Of a stretch of 64,000 bases of DNA, positions 56,857-64,000 are shown in pieces; position 1 is the first letter of the stretch; each line of letters opens with the position of its first letter. Position numbers and translations under genes: made by a program. This stretch comes from CAVWDI01 sp963753725. Lineage in GTDB: Bacteria; Chloroflexota; Anaerolineae; Anaerolineales; UBA4823. Under the pieces are notes generated by a model. That model saw only the letters and a list, made by a program, of their open reading frames with translations. It ran no database searches and was not told the origin of the DNA. The stretch spans positions 310,001 to 374,000 of the forward strand of contig CAVWDI010000021.1 of the NCBI GenBank assembly GCA_963753725.1, read 5' to 3'.

Positions 56857-57828
56857 TTACTGAGACCATTCCGTAGGTTCACGGTCCCAGCGGTGCTTTC
56901 TGAGCTCAATGAGCAAATCATCCGGCAGCGGTCCTGCATCGCTGGTCGCCAGATTTTGCTTTGCGTGTGAGGGTTTGCGCATCCCAGGGATGATGGTGCT
57001 GACCACAGGGTTGTTGAGGATAAAGCGCAGGGCTATCTCCGGCATACTGCTGTCATCAGGGATAAGCGGCTTCAACCGTTCTGCGCGTTCCACGCTCGCT
57101 GTCAAATTCTCAGGGACAAAATAAGAATTACGCCAGTCACCTTCCGGCCAGGTGCTGTCTTTAGTCAAATTACCGGTTAATGTACCTTCATCGAAAGGCA
57201 CACGCGCGATGACGGCCACATCCTGTTCCTTACAAACCGGGAACAGTTCGTCTTCAGGGTTCTGGTCGAAGATATTGTAAATCACCTGCACGGCGTCAAT
57301 CAAGCCGCTGCGAACCGTTTCGACCCCATTCCAGGGCTCCCAGCGGTTGATGCTGATGCCTGTGGCGTGGATCAATCCCTGGCGGCGCAGTTCGTCCAGC
57401 TTTACCAACCAGCGCTCATCCTTCAACCACGAATCCTCCCAGGTGTGGAATTGGATCAGATCGAGGCTTTCCAACCCAGTATTCTCCAGGCTGCTGTGTA
57501 CATATTTTTCGATGTAATCGGGCGGAAAACAATCATCCAGAGTGAATTCACGCCTGCTTGGCCATATTCGATTCTTGGGCGGTATTTTTGTGGCCGTGTA
57601 GAGTCTTTTATCCGGATTAGCGCGCACAAGTTTACCCAACAAACTCTCGCTGTGCCCGTCTCCGTAGGCCCAGGCTGTATCAAAAAAGTTGCAGTCCGAA
57701 TCGACGGATAGCTGCAAGGATTCCAAAGATTGGTCATCATCTGAGCCGGTCCAGCCTGCCATGCCCCACATCCCGTAACCAATTTCACTGACCATCCACC
57801 CCGTTCTGCCAAACTGCCTGAATTTCAT
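56857..57828 (-). CDS. Aldo/keto reductase
   Basis: Intact 323-residue NADPH-dependent oxidoreductase. The tetrad is visible: Asp and Tyr in NFFDTAWAYGDGHSE, Lys in LYTATKIPP and His in LIQFHTWED. The family tail IIPGMRKPSHAKQN binds the adenosine phosphate. It begins MKFRQFGRTGWMVSEIGYGMWGM, as in the short-chain-sugar or general stress AKR groups. A single gene, with no operon partner. The 270 bases between it and the next gene hold divergent promoters at most. Confidence 0.92.
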   Translation of the reverse strand: MKFRQFGRTGWMVSEIGYGMWGMAGWTGSDDDQSLESLQLSVDSDCNFFDTAWAYGDGHSESLLGKLVRANPDKRLYTATKIPPKNRIWPSRREFTLDDCFPPDYIEKYVHSSLENTGLESLDLIQFHTWEDSWLKDERWLVKLDELRRQGLIHATGISINRWEPWNGVETVRSGLIDAVQVIYNIFDQNPEDELFPVCKEQDVAVIARVPFDEGTLTGNLTKDSTWPEGDWRNSYFVPENLTASVERAERLKPLIPDDSSMPEIALRFILNNPVVSTIIPGMRKPSHAKQNLATSDAGPLPDDLLIELRKHRWDREPTEWSQ

Positions 57829-58098
57829 AATGATTGCTCCTCGATCGAATTTTTCCTGCGTTGATTATAACGCTTCAGTAGAAATTTATTGGTGTCTTTC
57901 CCCTGAAGGGGACTCGGCTTGCGGGCGTTTTTTTGCGCAGTATATTCTGGGACCGCGCAGCGTCTCTCTAGAGAAAGAAGGCTCCCTTATCGCTGGGGGG
58001 AGATTGCGTCACCTCTTATTGTTGAAAAACACCTTTTCAAAAATCTCTCATATTTTGGTTGGGTTTAGAAATATTATGCTCCAACCGGGCCCATTCGT

Positions 58099-58803
58099 AT
58101 GCTAAAATATCTCATTCAAACCCACCAATCTCACATGCTGCTCAAACTAATTATCACCCTCCTGAAGATACTTATCCCCCTGATCACGCGCTTAGAGGTG
58201 ATAGGAGATCTAGATAAGTTTCAATTAGATAATCAGATCATTGTATCCAACCATATCGGCGTACTTGAAGCGCTGCTAGTGTACTACTTTATAGACCGGG
58301 AGGATGCCATTGTGCTTTTGGCGGGAAAACACCAGCACCACTGGTTCACCAGGGCACTGGCCGGGCAGGTGGATGCGATATTTGTCGATCGCTATAATGC
58401 TGATTTAAACGCCACTCGCAAAGTGTTCAAGCGTTTACAGGATGGGGACGTTATGGTGATCGCGCCGGAGGGTACCCGCAGTCCCGATGGGAGTTTACAG
58501 GAGGGACGCCTTGGAGTGAGCTACCTGGCTTCCAAAACAGGGGTTCCGATATTACCTGTGGCTGTCACGGGCACAGAAGATAAGGTAGTTAAATCGAAAC
58601 TGGTGCGACTGCAGCGTGTACCAGTGGCCGTAAGCATCGGCGACCAATTCACGCTGCCCCCTGCGCGCGGCAGCCAGCGGCGCGAAATACTGCAAGAATA
58701 CACTGACGAGATAATGTGTCACATAGCAGCTTTGCTTCCTGAGGATAGGCGCGGCGTTTACGCGCAAAACCCACGCGTTGAAGAATTGCTGCGCATATCG
58801 TGA
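58099..58803 (+). CDS. 1-acylglycerol-3-phosphate acyltransferase-like protein with HX4E
   Basis: A 234-residue PlsC-family protein. One hydrophobic N-terminal segment, then block I SNHIGVLEALLV, block II FVDRYNADLNATRKVFKRL, block III APEGTRSPDGSLQEGRLGVSYLA and block IV GVPILPVAVTG. In block I the usual HX4D is HX4E (His followed by IGVL and Glu), so the catalytic acid is Glu or the protein has changed function. The EGTR substrate-phosphate site is intact. Members make phosphatidic acid at the inner membrane. ATG 58099 or 58135 are both possible starts. Confidence 0.85.
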   Translation: MLKYLIQTHQSHMLLKLIITLLKILIPLITRLEVIGDLDKFQLDNQIIVSNHIGVLEALLVYYFIDREDAIVLLAGKHQHHWFTRALAGQVDAIFVDRYNADLNATRKVFKRLQDGDVMVIAPEGTRSPDGSLQEGRLGVSYLASKTGVPILPVAVTGTEDKVVKSKLVRLQRVPVAVSIGDQFTLPPARGSQRREILQEYTDEIMCHIAALLPEDRRGVYAQNPRVEELLRIS

Positions 58804-58951
58804 CGATAACCCGCACAGCCTGGTTTACCCAAATAAATCACCCAATAGATAATAACCACCAAACCGGACGGTTTTTATCCAATAATGGGCTACCGTGATA
58901 TAATTTGATACATCATCAAGTTATTTATAAGAAAAATGTGGAGGAATTCTG

Positions 58952-59287
58952 ATGGAAGTAACCACCAAAGAATATAAAAGCAGCGATTTGGTCACGGTTA
59001 GCGGTCGCATTGACAGCTACTCCGCACCCCAGCTGGCCGAGACTCTGGACGGGCTGCTCGATAATGGGCGCTATAAAATCGTGCTCGATATGAGTGGTGT
59101 GGAATTTATGTCCAGCGCCGGTTTGCGAGTTATGATAAGCACTCAAAAAGACTGTAAAAAGCATAAAAATGGCGAGCTTGTTCTGGCTGCTGTGCCTGAG
59201 CGTATTTGCAATGCATTAGACCTGGCAGGCTTTACTCCTCTGTTCTCTATATACGATGACACGATGGATGCTGTCGGTCATTTCTAA
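58952..59287 (+). CDS. STAS-domain anti-sigma factor antagonist
   Basis: A 111-residue single STAS domain: VTVSGRIDSYSAPQLAETLDGLLDNGRYKIVLDMSGVEFMSSAGLRVMISTQK. The serine in DMSGVEFMSSAGLR is where SpoIIAA/RsbV proteins are phosphorylated. ATG 58952 has GGAGG upstream. The anti-sigma ATPase downstream (59418-59916) is the expected partner. A terminator at 59317 separates them, so they may be expressed at different levels. No sigma factor is present in the window. Confidence 0.93.
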   Translation: MEVTTKEYKSSDLVTVSGRIDSYSAPQLAETLDGLLDNGRYKIVLDMSGVEFMSSAGLRVMISTQKDCKKHKNGELVLAAVPERICNALDLAGFTPLFSIYDDTMDAVGHF

Positions 59288-59316
59288 ACGCACTTTATTA
59301 AAACCACTATGAAATC

Positions 59317-59346
59317 AGGCTGAAGGTATCCCAACTTCAGCCTTTC
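59317..59346 (+). terminator. Terminator after the STAS gene
   Basis: AGGCTGAAG (59317-59325) pairs with CTTCAGCCT (59335-59343), then TTTCGTT. Confidence 0.75.
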
Positions 59347-59417
59347 GTTATATGTTATGTTGTTGTACTGTGTATCACAAAATTCTTATTGGTATTTGAG
59401 TTTTTTTTATATGATCG

Positions 59418-59916
59418 ATGAGCACTGCAAACAACAAAAGCAAACCAAATCATCCGGTATCAGACCCCTCAGACTATTCGAAAGTGGTTAAACGGACTTT
59501 CCCGGCGCAGTATGAGAATTCTCCAGGGTATTCGGGAATTTGTCGCCCAGCAGGCAGGAGAATGCGACTTCAATTCAAACGAGGTTTATAGTATTCAAAT
59601 AGCGGTCGACGAAGCTTTTTCCAATATTATCGAGCATGCTTACGGGGGTGAATGCACCAAAGATATTGAATGCGCATGTACTGCAGCCGGGAATGAATTC
59701 ACAGTGACCATGATAGACACTGGTATTTCTTTTGACCCAACCGAAATACCCGAACCTGACACAAGCACACTATTAGAGGAGCGAGATATCGGTGGTTTGG
59801 GTGTCCACTTTATGCGCAAGTATATGGATGAGATGCAATTCTCGCGCATTCCGAAATCGGCGTCGGGGGGAGATACTTGTAATCAATTGATGATGGTAAA
59901 ACGAAAGAACGCCTGA
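59418..59916 (+). CDS. Anti-sigma factor serine kinase (RsbW/SpoIIAB-like) (one frameshift)
   Basis: About 165 residues of the GHKL ATPase fold. N box VDEAFSNIIEHAYGG, G1 box MIDTGISFDP and G2 box GGLGVHFMRKYMDE. The family N-terminus is found in the upstream frame from ATG 59418 (KVVKRTFPAQYEN) and joins LQGIREFVAQQAGECDF if one T is removed near 59518. The ATG at 59512 would cut off this conserved part. Such kinases bind sigma factors and phosphorylate a STAS partner, here probably the protein at 58952-59287. Confidence 0.88.
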
Positions 59917-59954
59917 TCTTTATCCGACACCCATAATATTAATTTAAAGAAATC

Positions 59955-60084
59955 GCCGGACGTGGGGGGGGCACGCCCGGCAATCTAAGGAGGGCCACCG
60001 GAAGCTCAACATGGGGTTACCATGTTATAGCTTTTGTCCGGTGACACGACACCTGATTTACCAATAAAGGGAGGGCAGGTGTCG
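59955..60084. ncRNA. Candidate structured RNA with three consecutive stems
   Basis: A 130-base intergenic element between convergent genes. Stem 1: GCCGG and CGTG (59955-59964) with CACG and CCGGC (59972-59981), loop of seven G. Stem 2: CACCGGA, AGCT, AACATGG (59996-60014) with CCATGTT, AGCT, TCCGGTG (60020-60043), about 18 pairs. Stem 3: CGACACCTG (60047-60055) with CAGGTGTCG (60076-60084), nine pairs. Two single-stranded stretches carry GGAGGG. No T-run follows, so these are not simple terminators. It matches no RNA family I recognise. The strand is uncertain; plus is slightly favoured by the GGAGGG repeats. Confidence 0.5.
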
Positions 60085-60214
60085 GCTCATTTAATATACA
60101 CTATTTTGGTCTACTTTGCATTAAAAATTTGTTAGAAATCCCGGACTGGTTGAATTTATTTAATTCAAACAGAAATGTGAAAAAATACCGATTGGGGCTA
60201 TTATTTATTGCTCT

Positions 60215-60691
60215 CTACTCCTCACCTGTATCAAACAATTCAAGCCATTCATCTATCTCGTCCCTACTCATGGGCGCATCGTCAAACGCACCTGGATCCT
60301 CGGGACTATCAATCCCCTTAATCAAGATTGATCCAGCGAACTCATCCGAAGATACCACTCGCGCCCTGGCAGCACGTGCAGATGCCTGAACAGCACGATC
60401 GGAACTGACCACAGAATAATTGCGCGCTTCACCTGCCAGGCGTACCAATCTATCCCTTATGGCATCATCGGCCGTCCTGCCTTGACTTACAAAGCGCGCT
60501 GTCACACACCCAAACTTGCGCGCTCGCACACCGCCCGGCGCCGCCTTGTCAAAAAACACCTCGACCTGCTTGCGCTGCCGGCGGCAGAATTCCTGTAGGA
60601 TTTCCACCAGGCGCATTTCATCGTCTATTTCACCAAGCGATAAACCGGGGACTTTGGGTATCAGATTGTGACCATCGATAATAAAGGGCAT
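60215..60691 (-). CDS. NYN/PIN-like nuclease domain protein (YacP/Rae1-like)
   Basis: A 158-residue protein of the NYN (PF05991) type: FIIDGHNLIPKVPG at the N-terminus holds the first acidic site, followed by VEVFFDKAAPGG, SQGRTADDAIRDRLVRLAGE and SVVSSDRAVQASARAARARVVSSDEF. The spacing of Asp residues fits the PIN-like metal site. The B. subtilis relative Rae1 cleaves mRNA on the ribosome. The C-terminal acidic tail (DDAPMSRDEIDEWLELFDTGEE) is extra. It lies 12 bases downstream of the cyclase-family gene, probably the same transcript. Confidence 0.87.
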   Translation of the reverse strand: MPFIIDGHNLIPKVPGLSLGEIDDEMRLVEILQEFCRRQRKQVEVFFDKAAPGGVRARKFGCVTARFVSQGRTADDAIRDRLVRLAGEARNYSVVSSDRAVQASARAARARVVSSDEFAGSILIKGIDSPEDPGAFDDAPMSRDEIDEWLELFDTGEE

Positions 60692-60702
60692 ATGTTTGCT
60701 TT

Positions 60703-61368
60703 TTATATTTCTGCCACGGCTGTGACCGGAGAAGCCTCCAGCCCATCAATCCGCAGAGGAAATAAATAAATTCTATTAATCTTGCTCATTTCTAATACAG
60801 AAAGGTTGGCGTCCTCCAGCAAAATCAACGGCTGAGGTCGGTCGAGAAGGGCATGATGGATTGGATATCCGATTTTGCGGGCCTGGTCTACATTCTCGAT
60901 CGAGATAAAATCAACCCCGATACAACTCAGATTATCGAAACCTGACAGCTTTATTGCCGCCTCTAAGGACAGACCGGGTGTCGCCTGAATATATAAATCC
61001 GGGTTTTTAACCCTTTGCTCTCCGAAACCGGTCCGGATCAAAAGGGCATCCGCTTCATGGAGTTGGGTTTCAAAAGGCGCTAATTCTTCCCACAATACAG
61101 GCTCATAGGCCCCCTTAGGAATATCAACCAATATTACATTCTGAAAGACAAAATCTCCGATATCAAAATCGAGGATTTTCCACCCCTTATCGTTAAAGTG
61201 CCAGGGCATATCGATATGCGTTCCAGTGTGGGCAAACAGTTCGATATAGCTTGTGTTGCTGCTTTTTCCCTGCGCAATCCTTGAGCGAACATTAATGCGA
61301 GGTGGATTAAAACCTGCATCCATTACGGTTAATTCAGGGCCGATGGGATATGAAAACTCCAAAAACAC
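60703..61368 (-). CDS. Cyclase-family metal-dependent hydrolase (kynurenine-formamidase-like)
   Basis: A 221-residue protein of the cyclase/KynB family (PF04199). The metal motif is HTGTHIDMPWHF, with a downstream His in GYPIHHALL. GTG 61368 is the start, with AGGAGG 10 bases upstream. Members hydrolyse amides or esters of small acids, including N-formylkynurenine and isatin. No tryptophan-degradation genes are nearby, so the substrate is unknown. It is first of a two-gene minus-strand unit with the NYN protein. Confidence 0.88.
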   Translation of the reverse strand: MFLEFSYPIGPELTVMDAGFNPPRINVRSRIAQGKSSNTSYIELFAHTGTHIDMPWHFNDKGWKILDFDIGDFVFQNVILVDIPKGAYEPVLWEELAPFETQLHEADALLIRTGFGEQRVKNPDLYIQATPGLSLEAAIKLSGFDNLSCIGVDFISIENVDQARKIGYPIHHALLDRPQPLILLEDANLSVLEMSKINRIYLFPLRIDGLEASPVTAVAEI

Positions 61369-61575
61369 TTTCTAATAACCTCCTTGATTTTATACATACG
61401 CCCGTTAAATCTACCGGGACCAGTCCGGCAAGTAGTATATCAAACTCAAGAAGGTTACACCCTGTTATTTTCAACACATTTTCAGTTGTTGAGCATTAAT
61501 AAACAAAACCCGTTCACGCCAATCTGAATCTATGCTATCATTTCCAATAGAGGCGCCAATAACTGAGTATTAATT

Positions 61576-62265
61576 ATGAAGGGCTGGACACGAATATTCT
61601 TCTTCTTATTTCTAAACGTTTTAATCTCCGCCTGTGTAACGATAGGCGTGCTGATTTACTGGGAACGTTCTATCAGCACACAGTCAACGGATGTAATCAC
61701 ATTTATCCAGGAGAATTATCTCCTGCAAAGTACAGCGACAACAGCGCCAAACCCGGAAACAACTCCCGCGCCGCAAGCCACAGCGACTGAATCCTTTTTT
61801 GTTCACCAAGTCCAACCCGGCGAAACTTTTGAGGACATCGCTGAAGAATACAATATGAGTGTTGATGAGTTGATCGCAATCAATGGGTTCACTAAATCGC
61901 AGCCCCTGGGCGACGGAGAAGTGCTGCGCATACCCGAACACCCAAAAGGGGTTGTGGTGATCGACAGCGTGATAGGTCCCGGAGATTTGGAAACAGAAAA
62001 GGTGCTGCTCAGACATCGCGGCGAAGGCGAGTTTTCCCTGGTTGGCTGGCAGTTGTCGAAAAAGGGCGGTGAAAAATACGAATTTCCTCAAGTGCCCGAG
62101 CTGATCCTGTATAAGAACGGGGCTGTGTATGTGAACACCAAAGCTGGGGCCGACTTGGTCATTGATCTGTTCTGGGGGTTGGATGAGCCGGTGTGGGGTT
62201 CCGGAGATACGGTAACCTTACGTGATCCACAGGGTATTGCGCGCGACAGTTATTCAATCCCCTGA
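61576..62265 (+). CDS. LysM and lamin-tail-like domain membrane protein
   Basis: A 229-residue protein. N-terminal membrane anchor (IFFFLFLNVLISACVTIGVLIYW), a Thr/Pro/Ala linker, a LysM domain (HQVQPGETFEDIAEEYNMSVDELIAINGF; about 78-120), then a beta-rich lamin-tail-like domain (VLLRHRGEGEFSLVGWQLSKKGGEKYEFPQ, ending VTLRDPQGIARDSYS). It is expected to face the cell exterior and bind glycan. This pairing is common in Anaerolineae-type genomes. It lies 119 bases before dnaX; the link is probably positional only. Confidence 0.85.
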   Translation: MKGWTRIFFFLFLNVLISACVTIGVLIYWERSISTQSTDVITFIQENYLLQSTATTAPNPETTPAPQATATESFFVHQVQPGETFEDIAEEYNMSVDELIAINGFTKSQPLGDGEVLRIPEHPKGVVVIDSVIGPGDLETEKVLLRHRGEGEFSLVGWQLSKKGGEKYEFPQVPELILYKNGAVYVNTKAGADLVIDLFWGLDEPVWGSGDTVTLRDPQGIARDSYSIP

Positions 62266-62277
62266 TAGATTGGGTTA

Positions 62278-62361
62278 ATGAACCTCCTGGAAGAACTCGT
62301 CCGGCAAGCAATTAAAGAGGGGAAATTTGATAATCTGGAAGGTGATTTGTTGACCGGATAA
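62278..62361 (+). CDS. 27-residue micro-ORF resembling the start of DUF1992/DnaJ-homologue proteins
   Basis: ATG 62278 to TAA 62361 reads MNLLEELVRQAIKEGKFDNLE and ends GDLLTG. The pattern I.EAI..G.FDNL.G is the N-terminal hallmark of DUF1992 proteins, which normally continue for about 100 residues with GKPL. Here the frame stops at once. It could be a true truncated peptide, a remnant, or the result of an indel. It lies between the LysM gene and dnaX with no clear ribosome site. Confidence 0.45.
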   Translation: MNLLEELVRQAIKEGKFDNLEGDLLTG

Positions 62362-62384
62362 CCCCTCTCTGATAAACTCTACCT

Positions 62385-63936
62385 ATGACTTTAGCTTTAT
62401 ACCGCAAATGGCGTCCAAAAGCCTGGGAGGAAGTAATTGGACAGCCGCATGTGATCGAAACCCTGCACAATGCGCTGAAAGCCGGGCGCTATCGCGCATG
62501 CCTACCTGTTCGCCGGGCCGCGCGGCACCGGCAAGACCTCAACCGCACGCCTGGTTGCATATACAGTCAACTGCGAAAACACAGATACAACTTTACGCCC
62601 TTGCGGAGAGTGTAATAATTGCAAAGCGTTCAAACAGGGAGGTTTCATGGACCTGATCGAAATTGACGCGGCCTCCAATACCAGCGTGGAGGATGTGCGC
62701 GACCTGCGTGACAAGATCAATTTCTCTCCAAACCAGGGAGATTACAAGGTTTACATTATTGATGAAGTCCATATGCTGTCAACTGCGGCATTTAATGCGC
62801 TGTTGAAGACGCTCGAAGAACCACCCCCGCATGCCATCTTCGTCCTGGCTACCACAGAACCGCATAAAATCCCCGCGACAGTACTTTCGCGCTGCCAGCG
62901 GCATGAATTCCGCCGCATCCCTATCCTGGAGATCAAATCTCAATTAGAAGTAATAGTTGATAAAGAAGGCATCCAGGCAGACGAGGACGCATTGGACTTA
63001 ATCGCCCGCCAGGCTACCGGTTCGATGCGCGACGCGATTTCACTGCTCGACCAGCTGGCCTCGACCGGGGATAAAATCACACTCGAGAGATCACAGGACG
63101 TGCTCGGCACCGCTACAAACCTGGCTGTCATAGATTTAATCGAGGCTCTAATAGATAAGAAAGCCGCCGCAGGTCTGGAATTGATTCATGTCACTCTGGA
63201 TTCCGGCAGTGATGCACGCCAGTTCGCGCGCCAGATTGTTGATTACCTGCGTACCTTGCTGTTGATAAATATGGGCGATAAAGCCCAGATTGATGAGCTG
63301 GAAGAAGTAAAAGCGGCTATGACCAGGCATGCGAAAAAACTCGACGATAGAAATGAATTACTGCGCATAATGCGTGTGTTTAATCAGGCTGCGTTCGAGA
63401 TACGCAGCACCTGGCACCCTTCCATGCCGCTCGAGATGGCGTTTATCGAATCGATGGAATCCCCATCCGTACAGGTCGCGCCAATTCCAGAACCAAGCGT
63501 ACCAAGCATCACCGAACCGGCGCCGCGGCCGATAGTAAAATCCGAGAAAAAGCCCCCCATACCAGAGGTGGCGCTGAGCGAGCAGGATAAAAAATCAACT
63601 CAGGATCTCAATACAGTTTGGAAACAGGTTATGGAGCAGGTCCGGGGAAGCAATCCGAAAGCCCGTGGACTGCTCAACTCAACTAAAGCGCGTTATATCA
63701 AAGGAAACCAGGTCGTGTTGTGCTTTGCAAGCGAAATTGTGAAGAGCAAGATGGAAAAAGAGGATAATATCGAGAGCGTCCAGGTTGTACTCCAGCAGTT
63801 ATTACAACGGGAAGTGACGATTCGCTGTGAAGTGGATACCACTCAACTCAACACGATACCACCAGAAGTCGACCAGGATGGGATTGTAGCTGCCGCCCTG
63901 CGCGATCTGGGAGGCGAAATCGTTGATGTCCAATAA
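62385..63936 (+). CDS. dnaX: DNA polymerase III subunit gamma/tau (one frameshift)
   Basis: About 517 residues when joined: clamp-loader ATPase. Walker A GPRGTGKTS, zinc module CENTDTTLRPCGECNNCKAF, Walker B YIIDEVHML, sensor 1 FVLATTEPHKIPATVLSRCQRHEF, then domain III and a Pro-rich linker followed by a tau-like C-terminal domain (about 400-517). Near 62494 one extra T breaks the frame; its removal gives AGRIAHAYLFAGPRGTGKT. ATG 62385 starts MTLALYRKWRPKAWEEVIGQPHV, typical of the family. The ybaB-like gene follows after 13 bases, the usual dnaX-ybaB arrangement. Confidence 0.94.
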
Positions 63937-63949
63937 ACCGGAGGAATAA

Positions 63950-64000
63950 ATGGCAAAAGGAAAAGGTTACAAAGCTCCCAAAGGCGCCAACATGATGGGT
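63950..64000 (+). CDS. YbaB/EbfC nucleoid-associated protein, N-terminal start
   Basis: ATG 63950 with GGAGG 6 bases upstream; 17 codons are visible (MAKGKGYKAPKGANMMG) before the window ends. The Lys/Gly-rich start and the place right after dnaX fit YbaB family proteins, which bind DNA. Only the N-terminus can be judged. Confidence 0.75.
   Translation, partial: MAKGKGYKAPKGANMMG

Noticed and set aside
59955..60084. Bidirectional terminator for the convergent genes
   Set aside because: None of the three stems is followed by a T-run on either strand, and three long stems exceed what is needed.
59955..60084. SRP RNA, 6S RNA or a known riboswitch
   Set aside because: The conserved cores of these families that I know are not present; I could not run a covariance search.
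62494..62500. Programmed frameshift of dnaX, as in E. coli
   Set aside because: The break lies near codon 36, before the Walker A motif, not at the gamma/tau junction, and no A-rich slippery site is there.

Overview
The window looks like a chromosomal segment of a Chloroflexota bacterium, probably Anaerolineae-like. This is inferred from the mix of genes and the style of their proteins, and cannot be confirmed without searches. Evidence includes a large zinc-ribbon/cyclase/ATPase/TPR regulator, a short RRM protein, a LysM plus lamin-tail-like protein, dnaX next to a YbaB start, a K+-independent-type H+-pyrophosphatase, and Glu/Pro-rich lipoprotein linkers. No rRNA or CRISPR array is visible. 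Two tRNA genes lie near 33.5 kb.

Layout. 1-5.7 kb: amidohydrolase tail, giant cyclase/ATPase, terpenoid-cyclase-fold protein. 5.7-6.2 kb: RRM gene behind a hairpin and terminator leader. 6.4-18.2 kb: a long plus-strand cluster with a Liv-type importer, M24 hydrolase, three luciferase-like oxidoreductases and two fold-type-II PLP enzymes. It is followed by a minus-strand third PLP enzyme, its IclR regulator and an IclR remnant. 20.6-22.6 kb: glycosidase-like and FMN reductase genes. 22.6-33.2 kb: a divergent Opp/Dpp peptide-import island with an Asp/Glu racemase-like protein, DUF1028, M24 and SnoaL-like genes and a LacI-type repressor. Matching palindromes sit in the spacers of both divergent promoters and at the repressor's own start. 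33.4-36.7 kb: tRNA-Gly, tRNA-Met, an adenylation-carrier protein and a NeuD-like acyltransferase. 36.7-42.7 kb: an AbiE-type toxin-antitoxin pair and a mobile patch (two inverted IS110 copies, one IS4-like element, MITE-like repeats, a GIY-YIG gene). 42.8-46.5 kb: hppA and two small heat-shock genes. 46.6-51.1 kb: UbiD-type decarboxylase, aconitase X large and small subunits, a DUF89 protein. 51.1-56.8 kb: a trimethylamine-dehydrogenase-like flavoprotein, an amidinotransferase, a META lipoprotein, panE and pseudogene scraps. 56.9-64 kb: aldo/keto reductase, acyltransferase, STAS/anti-sigma pair, a strongly folded intergenic element, NYN nuclease, cyclase-family hydrolase, LysM protein, dnaX and the start of ybaB.

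Many genes are split by single-base gains or losses, mostly in short homopolymers. Both reading frames on either side stay conserved, so I read these as consensus errors rather than decay and give the joined extents. The stretch from about 24.9 to 37.6 kb is free of them.

The best candidates for something new are: (i) the UbiD/aconitase-X operon, which has the gene set of the archaeal-type mevalonate branch; (ii) the Liv/M24/luciferase-like/PLP cluster, an apparently uncharacterised catabolic route; (iii) the LacI regulon around the peptide importer; and (iv) two structured RNA-like elements, at 59955-60084 and 49209-49377.
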